Assembly: GCA_965199845.1 (NCBI GenBank)
Contig: CBDATZ010000005.1
Location: 124,001 to 188,000, forward strand
Source of the DNA: Ilyomonas sp965199845
Lineage (GTDB): Bacteria > Bacteroidota > Bacteroidia > Chitinophagales > Chitinophagaceae
Length of the DNA stretch: 64,000 nt
Direction of reading: 5' to 3'
Position 1 is the stretch's first letter; every line of letters starts with the position of its first letter. This document shows positions 1 through 8,034 of the stretch, piece by piece. The position numbers and the translations under genes were made by a program. The notes under the pieces were generated by a model that was not told the DNA's origin, did not search any database, and worked only from the letters and a program-made list of their open reading frames with translations.

Positions 1-1
1 T

Positions 2-1072
2 TTATCACGCAAAATTGCTTCTGATGAAACCCGTAAAATTAAAACCTGGGTAGAAGCGCAGCGAACTCTTATTAACTCAAACGATCCGGCAACGCTAACA
101 TTATCTTCTACTATCAGCCAGGGAAACAGCGATATTCCGATAATCGAAACCAACGAACGCGATAGCATTACCGATTATCGCAATCTGGATAGTTCAGATG
201 TATTCAAAGACAGCCGGTATTTATACCAGCAGCTTTCTGTTTATAAAACACAACATCAGCCAATCAAGATTGTTTTATCTGATACGCCATATATCGCTAA
301 CTTTTATTATTACGGCGAGAGCCGTTTGCAACAGGAAGTTAGATATTATCCTATTGTACAATTAATTATTGTTTCGTTCTTTATTGCGGTTATTGTAATT
401 GCACAACGCAATAGTTACCGAAGTACGCAAAACCAATTGTGGGCTGGTATGGCAAAAGAAACGGCGCACCAATTAGGAACGCCGGTAACAAGCTTGCAAG
501 GCTGGGTTGAGATGCTGAAAGAAACAGCCGGCGCGCAGCAAATAGCACCGGAAATAGAGAAAGATGTAAACCGTTTATTGCTGATTACAGACCGTTTTGG
601 TAAGATAGGAAGCAAGCCAAAATTAGAAGAACGAAATCTTGTAGAACAGGTAACGGCTATGACAGATTATATGCGCAGACGAGCTGGTGGCAAAGTGAAA
701 TTTGTCTTAGATACAAATGGCGAAAACCATATTTCTGCCATGATTTCTCCACCACTTTTTGATTGGGTAATTGAAAATTTATTAAAGAATGGTTTGGATG
801 CAATGGACGGAAAAGGAACGCTTACCGTGCAATTGAAGAACGATGCCACGCGCAATATTATTGAAGTAACTGACACTGGCAAAGGCATTTCAAGAGCCAA
901 TATAAGTAAGGTTTTCAAGCCTGGTTTTACCACGAAAAAGCGGGGTTGGGGATTAGGTTTAACGCTCACCAAACGCATTGTTGAACAGTATCATCACGGC
1001 AGTATTTTTATTAAACAAAGCGAGCCGGGAAAAGGCACAACCTTCCGGATTGAATTGAATAAAGCTGTCTGA
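2..1072 (+). CDS. Sensor histidine kinase, C-terminal part (cut by window start)
   Basis: The reading frame is open from base 2, so the gene begins upstream of the window. The visible part has an extracytoplasmic stretch, one membrane segment at about bases 345-405, a HisKA-like dimerisation helix with the phospho-acceptor His in KETAHQLGTP (His codon 467-469), and a HATPase_c domain with its N box (NLLKNGLDAM), G1 box (DTGKGI) and G2 box (GWGLGLTLTKRIV). The order fits a membrane-bound two-component sensor kinase. The AHQLGTP version of the H box is common in Bacteroidota kinases. The signal is unknown and no response regulator gene lies downstream in the window. Confidence 0.9.
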   Translation, partial: LSRKIASDETRKIKTWVEAQRTLINSNDPATLTLSSTISQGNSDIPIIETNERDSITDYRNLDSSDVFKDSRYLYQQLSVYKTQHQPIKIVLSDTPYIANFYYYGESRLQQEVRYYPIVQLIIVSFFIAVIVIAQRNSYRSTQNQLWAGMAKETAHQLGTPVTSLQGWVEMLKETAGAQQIAPEIEKDVNRLLLITDRFGKIGSKPKLEERNLVEQVTAMTDYMRRRAGGKVKFVLDTNGENHISAMISPPLFDWVIENLLKNGLDAMDGKGTLTVQLKNDATRNIIEVTDTGKGISRANISKVFKPGFTTKKRGWGLGLTLTKRIVEQYHHGSIFIKQSEPGKGTTFRIELNKAV

Positions 1073-1214
1073 GCCGGATTTTTGTAACTATTAAGATAGT
1101 TTGAATGAAATAGCAAGCCAATGGATTTATTTACTCTGGTTTGTATTATGTGCTTTCAAAACAATGGGTAAGTAAAGTTCATTTTATTCATCATAAAAAT
1201 CTCATTCATTACCG

Positions 1215-1245
1215 TTCAGACTTTCCCTTGAAACTGTTACATTTG
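1215..1245 (+). promoter_or_regulatory. Promoter of tRNA-Leu
   Basis: A perfect Bacteroidota -7 box, TACATTTG (1238-1245), lies 13 bases before the tRNA. A weak -33 box (TTC, 1215-1217) sits 20 bases upstream of it. The spacing fits the TTG-N19-21-TAnnTTTG model. Confidence 0.6.
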
Positions 1246-1258
1246 TCGCCCCAAAGTT

Positions 1259-1343
1259 GCGGAGGTGGCGAAACTGGTAGACGCACTACTTTGAGGTGGT
1301 AGCGCCTGTAACGGGCGTGGGAGTTCGAATCTCCTCTTCCGCA
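1259..1343 (+). tRNA. tRNA-Leu (anticodon GAG)
   Basis: An 85-nt class II cloverleaf can be folded by eye. The acceptor stem is GCGGAGG/CTTCCGC, the D arm has GCG/CGC, the anticodon stem is CTACT/GGTAG around loop TTGAGGT (anticodon GAG), the variable arm is long and the T loop is TTCGAAT. The discriminator base is A. CCA is not encoded, because the next bases are CAA. A long variable arm with anticodon GAG means leucine, reading CUC and CUU codons. Confidence 0.95.
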
Positions 1344-1344
1344 C

Positions 1345-1378
1345 AAAAAAAGATGAAGTTTTTAGCTTCATCTTTTTT
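1345..1378 (+). terminator. Bidirectional intrinsic terminator after tRNA-Leu
   Basis: The hairpin GATGAAG (1352-1358) / CTTCATC (1366-1372) is flanked by an A run on the left and six Ts on the right. It can end the tRNA transcript and, read on the other strand, the convergent acetyltransferase gene. Confidence 0.8.
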
Positions 1379-1397
1379 ATTTGTATCAATTCATTTA

Positions 1398-1856
1398 TTA
1401 CAATATCAGGTCGCAGTTTCGTTCAGTATCATTCATATCAGCACCCAGTTTTTTATAAAAATCAATGGCATTTGTGTTCCAGTCTGATACTTGCCAGCGA
1501 ACTTTTTTACAATCACTTTCTTTTGCCAAAAAGATAACGGTATCTAACAACTGCTTTCCGATTCCAAACTTTCTATACGGTTCTGTTACATACAAATCAT
1601 CAATATAAATGGCTTTGCCCGACCATGAATAATAAGCCGGGAAAAAAGTTACAAAGCCAATAATATTTGTATCATTTGTTTGCGCTACAAAACATTGAAA
1701 CAAATATTTATCCCGCTTCATTTGATCGGCGGTCATCTTCATTTTATCCGGTGTTTTCTGAAAAATAGCAAACTCTTTTTGCAAAGTAATGATAGCTTCA
1801 AAATCAGATTCTTCGGCTGGTCTTATTTGGTATTTTATTGTTGATTGATTGTTCAT
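1398..1856 (-). CDS. GNAT-family N-acetyltransferase
   Basis: This 152-aa protein has the size of a single GNAT domain. The acetyl-CoA binding motif A is visible as DDLYVTEPYRKFGIGKQLL (R-x-x-G-x-G/A type). It is followed by the typical helix and the strand VRWQV, then the motif B region NAIDFYKKLGA. Such enzymes move an acetyl group from acetyl-CoA to an amine of a small molecule or protein. The family is too broad to name the substrate. The gene is cytoplasmic, lies just downstream of asd on the same strand (22-bp gap) and may be cotranscribed with it. It ends against the tRNA-Leu terminator. Confidence 0.85.
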   Translation of the reverse strand: MNNQSTIKYQIRPAEESDFEAIITLQKEFAIFQKTPDKMKMTADQMKRDKYLFQCFVAQTNDTNIIGFVTFFPAYYSWSGKAIYIDDLYVTEPYRKFGIGKQLLDTVIFLAKESDCKKVRWQVSDWNTNAIDFYKKLGADMNDTERNCDLIL

Positions 1857-1878
1857 TTTTATGAAATAAAACCGTTAA

Positions 1879-2868
1879 TTACAATAAACTTTTGCTTTGC
1901 AAATATTCTGCAATCTGAATGGCATTTGTAGCGGCGCCTTTGCGAAGATTATCGCTTACAATCCACATATTCAGTGTGTTTGGCTGCGTTTCATCGCGAC
2001 GAAGACGACCAACAAAAACATCATCTTTATCGTGCGCCCAAAGCGGCATCGGGTATTGTGCGTTTTCAATATCATCCTGCACAACAACGCCCGGTGCGTT
2101 GGCAAGTAGTTGTTTTATTTCATCTAAATTATAATCGTTTTCAAACTCAACATTTACGCTCTCGCTGTGACCGCCGATAACAGGAATGCGCACTGTTGTA
2201 GCGGTTACGCGAATGCTGTCGTCACCCATAATTTTCCGTGTTTCGTTTACCATTTTCATTTCTTCTTTGGTATAACCATTGGGAAGAAAGACATCAATTT
2301 GCGGAATGGCATTCAAATCAATTTTATATTTATAAGCCATGTCGCCTTTTATATTATTGCGTTCATTAAACAATTGGTCAACCGCTTTTTTTCCTGTGCC
2401 GGTTACGCTTTGATATGTGCTGACAACAATACGTTTGATTTTATATTTTTTGTGTAAAGGTTGTAAGGCTACCACCATTTGTATAGTAGAGCAATTTGGG
2501 TTGGCAATGATTTTATCTTCCGCTGTTAATACATCAGCATTTACTTCGGGTACAACTAATTTTTTAGATGGATCCATACGCCAGGCGCTGCTGTTATCAA
2601 TTACCGTAATACCGGCTTCGGCAAATTTTGGCGCCCATTCCAGCGAAGTGCTGCCACCGGCTGAAAAGATGGCTACGTCTGGCTTTGCGGCGATGGCATC
2701 TGTCATGGACACGACTTTGTATTGTTTTCCGTTAAACTCGATTTCTTTACCAACCGATCTTTCTGATGCGACAGGAAATAATTCGGTGACAGGAAAATTT
2801 CGTTCGCTTAATACCTGCAACATCTTTGTGCCTACCAGGCCGGTAGCGCCTACTACGGCTACTTTCAT
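1879..2868 (-). CDS. asd: Aspartate-semialdehyde dehydrogenase
   Basis: Asd reduces beta-aspartyl phosphate to aspartate semialdehyde with NADPH. This is the branch point to lysine/diaminopimelate, threonine, methionine and isoleucine. The 329-aa protein starts MKVAVVGATGLVG, the Rossmann nucleotide-binding loop. The catalytic Cys is at about residue 126 in NPNCSTIQ, and the substrate-binding His lies in VIGGHSESV. The frame stays open 29 codons upstream, but that extension crosses a strong terminator hairpin and lacks family similarity, so the ATG at 2868 is the start. Expression is probably controlled by the Thr/Ile leader-peptide attenuator directly upstream. Confidence 0.96.
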   Translation of the reverse strand: MKVAVVGATGLVGTKMLQVLSERNFPVTELFPVASERSVGKEIEFNGKQYKVVSMTDAIAAKPDVAIFSAGGSTSLEWAPKFAEAGITVIDNSSAWRMDPSKKLVVPEVNADVLTAEDKIIANPNCSTIQMVVALQPLHKKYKIKRIVVSTYQSVTGTGKKAVDQLFNERNNIKGDMAYKYKIDLNAIPQIDVFLPNGYTKEEMKMVNETRKIMGDDSIRVTATTVRIPVIGGHSESVNVEFENDYNLDEIKQLLANAPGVVVQDDIENAQYPMPLWAHDKDDVFVGRLRRDETQPNTLNMWIVSDNLRKGAATNAIQIAEYLQSKSLL

Positions 2869-2905
2869 TTTTTGATTTGTTTTAAATTTTAAAATAACTG
2901 ACAAC

Positions 2906-3000
2906 AAAAAAGCCTTCCGGTTGTGGAAGGCTTTTGGCTCGTATATTTTATACATAAGCGTCTATTACCTTTCCCGGAAGAGTATCTTAATAGTGCGCTT
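2906..3000 (-). promoter_or_regulatory. Transcription attenuator before asd
   Basis: Read on the minus strand, three RNA arms can pair in alternative ways. The first hairpin pairs AAGCG/CGCTT and CTATTA/TAATAG (2956-3000) and overlaps the second half of a leader peptide. The second is a rho-independent terminator, AAAAGCCTTCC/GGAAGGCTTTT (2908-2935), followed by a U run. An alternative pairing joins GGGAAAGG (2968-2975), inside the first hairpin, to the 5' arm of the terminator (GCCTTCC), with one bulged A. Ribosome stalling on the early Thr codons would block the first hairpin and allow this antiterminator. The pairings are seen by eye; the regulation is inferred. Confidence 0.65.
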
Positions 3001-3024
3001 TGTTGTATGATTTGTTATTGTCAT
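2965..3024 (-). CDS. Thr/Ile-rich leader peptide of asd
   Basis: A 19-codon ORF (ATG at 3024, TAA at 2967-2965) encodes MTITNHTTKRTIKILFRER. Five of its 19 residues are Thr and three are Ile, both end products derived from aspartate semialdehyde. The stop codon falls in the 3' arm of the first leader hairpin, as in classical thr and his attenuators. Its ATG is only a few bases after the expected transcription start, so translation may be near-leaderless. It is too short for ordinary gene finding. The composition and position make a regulatory peptide more likely than chance. Confidence 0.65.
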   Translation of the reverse strand: MTITNHTTKRTIKILFRER

Positions 3025-3032
3025 TTGCAGCG

Positions 3033-3064
3033 CGAAAGTAAGGTGTTATAAATATTGCTGCCAA
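3033..3064 (-). promoter_or_regulatory. Promoter of the asd leader transcript
   Basis: On the minus strand, TTG (3064-3062) is followed after 21 bases by TACTTTCG (3040-3033), one mismatch from the Bacteroidota -7 consensus TAnnTTTG. Transcription would begin about 5 bases before the leader-peptide ATG. Confidence 0.6.
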
Positions 3065-3230
3065 AATAATTTTTGTTTGCCACGACGAATGGAAGATACA
3101 AGAGGAATGAAAAGTGTTTTGTGGTTTGATAGTATAAACCGGCAATTGTTACTTTGATATAAGTGGTGATTTGTTCTCACTGTTTATTAATATCCGCATT
3201 GCTTTGCTTTGATTAGTAATTGACTAAATA

Positions 3231-4160
3231 ACCCAAGTTGCTAGTTATAGAATAAGAGAACAGAGCAAGGGATAAGGAATAATTTTGAGTTACCACACTT
3301 AAAATTATGTACCGATGCTCTGTGAGGATAAAATTATAGCTCTTTATTGTATTGTGGATGACATTTTAAAAGCAGTTGAACACAAGGAAGATAAAAGAAG
3401 GAAAGTAAGTGATAGCGAAGTGATTACAACAGCCCTTGTATCGGCTCTTTACTTTGGTGGTCATCAGGACAACGCAAGACAGTTCATGAAGATAGCAAAG
3501 CTGGTTCCCCGTATGTTGGATAAGAGTCGTTTCAACCGGCGTCTGCATGAGGTAGCAGAATTGCTGTTCAGCCTGTTCTATCAGATCGGTCATTGTTTGA
3601 AGACAGCTGCCGGTGCATCCGAATACATCATTGATTCTTTCCCAGTGGCAGTATGTGACAACATTCGTATCAGCCGTTCAAGACTGCTCAGCGGAAAGCA
3701 ATGGAGAGGAAAACAGGCAAGCATGAGAAGATACTTTTATGGAGTAAAAGTGCAGGTGCTCTCTACTGCACAAGGCATTCCGGTTGAGTTCTGCTTTGTG
3801 CCGGGATGTGAAAGCGATGTACAGGGACTGAAAAAACTTTCCCTGGCAGTGGCAGCAGAAAGTAAAATATATGGCGATGCGGCTTACACCGATTACACCA
3901 TAGAAGATGATATGAAAGAAACGGATGGGATTGAACTGATGATACAGCGCAGAAGCAATGCAAAGAGAAAAGATGAGCCATGGATGAGCTTTCTGAAAGA
4001 ACAAATGAGGAAAAGAATCGAAACCACATTCAGTGAGATCAAAGCCTTGTTTCTCAGAACCATTCATGCTGTAACTTTCAAAGGGTTTCTTCTCAAACTT
4101 GTCCTTTTTATCCTTGCTTTTACTCTTAATAAAATCCCTTGATTAACTAACAACTTGAAT
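3231..4160 (+). mobile_element. IS982-family insertion sequence (930 bp)
   Basis: The left end reads ACCCAAGTTGCTAGTTA. The right end, read inward on the other strand, is ATTCAAGTTGTTAGTTA, an imperfect terminal inverted repeat of about 17 bp. The hexamer TAAATA is repeated directly at 3225-3230 and 4161-4166, a clean target-site duplication. One intact transposase gene fills the element, so it looks complete and possibly active. It lies between the asd promoter region and the YfhO-like gene. Its ends and transposase differ clearly from the other IS982-type element in this window. Confidence 0.9.
3315..4142 (+). CDS. IS982-family transposase
   Basis: This 275-aa DDE transposase cuts and joins the ends of the surrounding element. 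The three catalytic acidic residues can be placed in IIDSFPV (first D), KIYGDAAYTD (second D) and RKRIETTFSEIK (E). The spacing and the RKRIE motif are those of IS982 transposases. An N-terminal helical region precedes the catalytic fold. The ORF is uninterrupted and ends 18 bp before the right end of the element, as expected. Confidence 0.93.
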   Translation: MLCEDKIIALYCIVDDILKAVEHKEDKRRKVSDSEVITTALVSALYFGGHQDNARQFMKIAKLVPRMLDKSRFNRRLHEVAELLFSLFYQIGHCLKTAAGASEYIIDSFPVAVCDNIRISRSRLLSGKQWRGKQASMRRYFYGVKVQVLSTAQGIPVEFCFVPGCESDVQGLKKLSLAVAAESKIYGDAAYTDYTIEDDMKETDGIELMIQRRSNAKRKDEPWMSFLKEQMRKRIETTFSEIKALFLRTIHAVTFKGFLLKLVLFILAFTLNKIP

Positions 4161-4168
4161 TAAATACG

Positions 4169-4206
4169 CTTTGTGTAACTCTGTGTTCTTTGTGTCTTTG
4201 TGGTTC
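4169..4206 (+). repeat. CTTTGTG-type simple dispersed repeat
   Basis: The stretch is made of imperfect copies of CTTTGTG and CTCTGTG ending in TGTGGTTC. The same words occur as the arms of an inverted repeat at 15324-15402. Similar CACAAAG-rich intergenic sequence is, as far as I recall, common in genomes of this phylum. It starts 2 bp after the IS target duplication. Confidence 0.5.
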
Positions 4207-4212
4207 AAAATG

Positions 4213-4297
4213 ATTCATTGATAACAAGGCGTACAAGTGAGTGACACAACGATGTTTAATTGAAATACAAAAGCCGGTAACATAAAACTGTATTTTG
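4213..4297 (+). repeat. Dispersed intergenic repeat, copy A
   Basis: One of five related intergenic sequences in this window, all in the same orientation. It shares GATAAC near the left end, the core ACAACGATG, and the right end CAAAAGCCGGTAACATA followed by ACTGTATTTTG with copies at 10221, 29704, 51434 and an interrupted copy at 15460/16497. It lies between an IS and the promoter of the YfhO-like gene. Confidence 0.6.
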
Positions 4298-4338
4298 TTG
4301 TTTTTGCTTTTCGTTTATAGAATCGCTTTTTTATTCTT

Positions 4339-4368
4339 TTGACATCTGGAAGGCTTGCTTTAGGTTTG
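4339..4368 (+). promoter_or_regulatory. Promoter of the YfhO-like gene
   Basis: TTG (4339-4341, within TTTTG), 19 bases, then TAGGTTTG (4361-4368) match the Bacteroidota promoter consensus exactly. The ATG follows 20 bases later at 4389. Confidence 0.75.
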
Positions 4369-4388
4369 CCGACATCATAAAAACTGAT

Positions 4389-6887
4389 ATGAAGAATTTT
4401 TCGTGGAAAAAAATACTTCCGCATGTAGCAGCGATTGTTGTGTTTGCCCTGGTTGCCATTATTTATTGTAAACCGGCTTTGCAAGGCGAAGTGTTGCAGC
4501 AAACAGATGTGGTTCATTGGCGCGGCATGGCGCAGGATGCGTTTAATTATAAAGAAACACATGGCACGTTTCCGCTTTGGAATACGCATGTGTTTAGCGG
4601 AATGCCTAATTACCAGATTGCTATGTTATATGTGCAGCCATTAAATTATATCAATAGTCTTCTTACGCTTTGGCTTCCTAAACCCGCTAACTTTTTTTTT
4701 CTTGCCTGTATTTGTTTTTATATTTTATGTATGGCATACCGAACCCATTTTCTGGTTGCCATTTTAGGCAGTCTTGCCTTTGCCTATTCAACATACGATC
4801 CGGTTATTATTGCCGTAGGTCATGATACAAAAATGATGGCGATTGCTTACATGCCCGGCATGATTGCGGGTTTGTACTTATTGTATGAAAAGAAGTATGC
4901 ATCCGGACTTGCCATAACGGTTTTATTTGCCAGCCTGGAGGTGTTTGCCAATCATCCGCAGATTAATTATTACTGCATCTTAATTGCCGCTTTTATAACC
5001 ATTGCTTATATTATAAAATGGGTGAAAAGCAAACAATGGAAACACATGATGATTGCCGGCAGCCTGGCTTTATTTGCCGGAATGGTTGCTGTTGCCAGTT
5101 CGGCTTTAATTCTTCTTACCACGGCTGAATATTCTAAATATACCATGCGCGGTGGCAAATCTTTAGATAATAGCGGCGGCACGCTGAAAGATGTAAAAAC
5201 GAGCGGTTTGGATGTTGATTATGCGTTTCAATACAGCCAGGGAAAAACAGAATTTCTTACTTTCTTAATGCCCAATGTCTATGGCGGAAGCAGCTCCGAA
5301 ACCTTTGATGCAGACAGCAAAATTGCAAACGCACTTATAGAAAAAGGAGTTCCCGAAAGCAATGCACAACAGCTTGCACAATCGCTGCCAAAATATTGGG
5401 GCGGCATTTTTTCAACTTCAGGCCCGGTTTATTTGGGAGCTATTATTTGTATCTTGTTTATTATTGGTATGGTGGTAGTAGAAGGTCAACAAAAGTGGTG
5501 GATTTTTGGCGCATGCCTGTTAGCCGTATTGATGGCGTCAGGTAAATATATGCTGGGCTTTAATGAATTTTTATTTACTCATCTTCCTCTATATAACAAA
5601 TTCAGAGCGCCAACAATTGCATTGGTAATACCACAATTGTTGTTTCCTTTATTAGCTGTTTTGGCTTTGCAAAGAATGTTTTTTTCAATCACCAAACAAC
5701 AGTTGCAGGCTTCATTTAAATACATTTTATACGCGGTTGGCGGTGTGTTTGTTTTTATCATTCTGGTTTATTTATCAAGTGATTTTGTGGGCATAAATGA
5801 TGAACAGGTGAAAGGTTATTTAGGTCAGATGGCCGGTAACAATCCAGACTTTGCCAATGTAATTTATAACAGCATTATAAATGAACGCAAAAGCATGTTC
5901 AGCAATGAAATTTTGCGTGCCTTACTCTTTGCTTTACTTACTGTTGGTGCTGTATTTATTTACTTAAAAAATTGGGTAAAACCGGTTATACTTATTGCTG
6001 TTTTATTAGTGATAAGTACAATTGAATTACTGAAAGTTGACAGTAAATATCTAAACGAAACCAATTACGTAGAAGCTGATAATTACGAAGCTAACTTTAA
6101 TGTAACGCTTCATGGCAGCGCCAACGATCCGGTTGCTTATCAGCAATTGCAATCAGATAAAGATCCGCATTTCAGAACCTTTAGTTTGGCGCCCGACAGG
6201 TACAATGAATCTATGACGGCTTATCATTATCGTTGTGTCGGCGGTTACAATCCTGCTAAGCTGAGCATTTACCAGGATTTAATAGAAAACCAGTTGTCCG
6301 AAAAATTAAATCTGCCGGTCTTAAATATGCTTGATACCAAATATTTGCTTGCGCCGGAAGGTCAGCAGCCAAATACATTTACGGTGCAACGTAACAGCGG
6401 CGCTTTAGGCGCTTGCTGGTTTGTAAAAAATATAAAGTATGTAAACGGAGCTGCCGCCGAAATGAATGCGCTAACCAATTTTAACCCGGCAGATACGGCT
6501 GTTGTTGATGCGAGTTTTAAAAATGTTGCGGGCAATGCGGGCGCGGCTGATAGTGCCAGCAGCATTAAGTTAGTAAATTATGATAATGATGATGTGAAAT
6601 ATGCTTCGCAAAGCAACGGTGCCAATTTCGCTGTGTTTAGCGAAATCTATTATCCCGAAGGCTGGAAAGCTTATGTAGATGGAAAAGAAACGCCGTATTG
6701 CAAAGTGAATTATGTATTGCGTGGACTGGCTGTTCCGGCGGGAAAACATGATATAGAATTCAAATTTCGTCCATCATCTTACTATACCGGGCAGACATTA
6801 ATTTATATTGGTAACGCTATTTTATTTCTCTGTCTGTTAGGTGCCGGTTTCTCTTATTGGAAACGCTCAAAAGCAATAGCCGTATAA
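4389..6887 (+). CDS. YfhO-family membrane protein (putative glycosyltransferase)
   Basis: This 832-aa polytopic protein has a short cytoplasmic N-terminus and a first membrane segment at about residues 10-28. About a dozen further hydrophobic segments run to about residue 545, then a soluble domain and a last membrane helix near 805-825. The early conserved pattern with TDVVHWRGM and FPLWNTHVFSGMPNYQ is that of the YfhO (DUF6044-like, GT-C fold) family, which is linked to glycosylation of wall polymers or lipids. The following glycosyltransferase gene, 13 bp away, supports a role in surface glycan assembly. The exact substrate cannot be read from the sequence. Confidence 0.85.
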   Translation: MKNFSWKKILPHVAAIVVFALVAIIYCKPALQGEVLQQTDVVHWRGMAQDAFNYKETHGTFPLWNTHVFSGMPNYQIAMLYVQPLNYINSLLTLWLPKPANFFFLACICFYILCMAYRTHFLVAILGSLAFAYSTYDPVIIAVGHDTKMMAIAYMPGMIAGLYLLYEKKYASGLAITVLFASLEVFANHPQINYYCILIAAFITIAYIIKWVKSKQWKHMMIAGSLALFAGMVAVASSALILLTTAEYSKYTMRGGKSLDNSGGTLKDVKTSGLDVDYAFQYSQGKTEFLTFLMPNVYGGSSSETFDADSKIANALIEKGVPESNAQQLAQSLPKYWGGIFSTSGPVYLGAIICILFIIGMVVVEGQQKWWIFGACLLAVLMASGKYMLGFNEFLFTHLPLYNKFRAPTIALVIPQLLFPLLAVLALQRMFFSITKQQLQASFKYILYAVGGVFVFIILVYLSSDFVGINDEQVKGYLGQMAGNNPDFANVIYNSIINERKSMFSNEILRALLFALLTVGAVFIYLKNWVKPVILIAVLLVISTIELLKVDSKYLNETNYVEADNYEANFNVTLHGSANDPVAYQQLQSDKDPHFRTFSLAPDRYNESMTAYHYRCVGGYNPAKLSIYQDLIENQLSEKLNLPVLNMLDTKYLLAPEGQQPNTFTVQRNSGALGACWFVKNIKYVNGAAAEMNALTNFNPADTAVVDASFKNVAGNAGAADSASSIKLVNYDNDDVKYASQSNGANFAVFSEIYYPEGWKAYVDGKETPYCKVNYVLRGLAVPAGKHDIEFKFRPSSYYTGQTLIYIGNAILFLCLLGAGFSYWKRSKAIAV

Positions 6888-6900
6888 TAATTTCTTTGTA

Positions 6901-8034
6901 TTGAAAGATGACATTCGCATTTTAGGAATTGCTCCATATCGGTTTTTACCAGCTGTAAATGGCGGGCATAAAGCGATTGAGCAATTTTATAGAAATGTAG
7001 GTTCTATTACAAAAACTATAGTTGTTTCAACAAATAACAACGATGAAACTTTTGCCACAAATTATCGTTTGATTAAGCTGTTTACGAACAGCATTTTTCG
7101 CTATGGCAACGTGTTGTATTTTTCTAAAATAAAAGCCTTATTAAAGCAGTTTAAAATAACGCATGTTATATTAGAACATCCTTACCTGGGCTGGTTAGGA
7201 GCGTGGCTAAAAAAGAATACAGGCATTACACTTATCATTCATACGCATAATATAGAAGCTATACGTTTTAAAACGATAAATAAATGGTGGTGGAAGCCGC
7301 TCTGGTACTATGAAAAATGGACTTATCAGCAAGCCGATCGGGTTTGTTTTATTACAGCAGAGGATAAAGATTATGCGGTAAATACAATGCATTTGCCTGA
7401 AAACAAATGTTTAATTACAACGTTCGGAACTGAATTACATGAAGCGCCTTCTTTATCATCAAAACAACAAGCTAAAAGGGTTTTACAGGAGCAGCATCAC
7501 ATTTCGCAAACGAACCAGATTCTTTTGTTTAACGGCAGCTTTTCTTATGAGCCAAATTTAGAGGCGTTATATCATTTGCTTAATACAATCAATCCATTAT
7601 TGATAAACAAACAAACTACAAATTACACTATCATCATTTGCGGTATAAATATTCCGCAAGACGTATTAGAATCAAACTTTCCGAATGTTATTATTACAGG
7701 ATTTGTAGAAGATATGAATGCTTATTTGCTGGCGGCTGATTTATTTGTTTGCCCCGTTGTTACAGGCGGCGGAATCAAAACAAAACTGGTGGAAGCTTTG
7801 GCTTATGATGCGACTTGTATAAGTTATCAAAGCAGCGCTGCTGGTATTGATAAAACAGTTTGTAACGGTAAATTATTCATTGCAGAAGATAATAATGCCG
7901 GGCAATTTGTAAAGCTTATACAGCAAGGCTTACAAGCTGATGTTCATATCAAGGAAGAATTTTATGAGATGTACGGCGCGAGACATATTGCGGAACATTT
8001 ATTAGATACATTGCAGAACGCCGTTCCACAATAA
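6901..8034 (+). CDS. Glycosyltransferase family 4 protein
   Basis: This 377-aa, GT-B-fold enzyme starts at a TTG codon (MKDDIRILGIAPYRFLP), since no ATG lies between it and the preceding gene. The N-terminal donor loop NGGHKA and the C-terminal nucleotide-sugar motif VTGGGIKTKLVEAL (the E-x7-E region) are seen. It probably transfers a sugar from an NDP-sugar or lipid-linked donor to a growing glycan on the cytoplasmic side. It follows the YfhO-like gene closely and is probably cotranscribed. Its 3' end overlaps the convergent glycosyltransferase gene by 33 bp. Confidence 0.87.
   Translation: MKDDIRILGIAPYRFLPAVNGGHKAIEQFYRNVGSITKTIVVSTNNNDETFATNYRLIKLFTNSIFRYGNVLYFSKIKALLKQFKITHVILEHPYLGWLGAWLKKNTGITLIIHTHNIEAIRFKTINKWWWKPLWYYEKWTYQQADRVCFITAEDKDYAVNTMHLPENKCLITTFGTELHEAPSLSSKQQAKRVLQEQHHISQTNQILLFNGSFSYEPNLEALYHLLNTINPLLINKQTTNYTIIICGINIPQDVLESNFPNVIITGFVEDMNAYLLAADLFVCPVVTGGGIKTKLVEALAYDATCISYQSSAAGIDKTVCNGKLFIAEDNNAGQFVKLIQQGLQADVHIKEEFYEMYGARHIAEHLLDTLQNAVPQ

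Noticed and set aside
2869..2955. 29-codon N-terminal extension of asd in the same frame
   Set aside because: It crosses the terminator hairpin and has no family similarity, while MKVAVVGATG is the normal start.
2906..3060. Known riboswitch class (lysine or SAM) before asd
   Set aside because: The leader is too short and lacks the conserved cores of those classes; a translated leader peptide explains it better.
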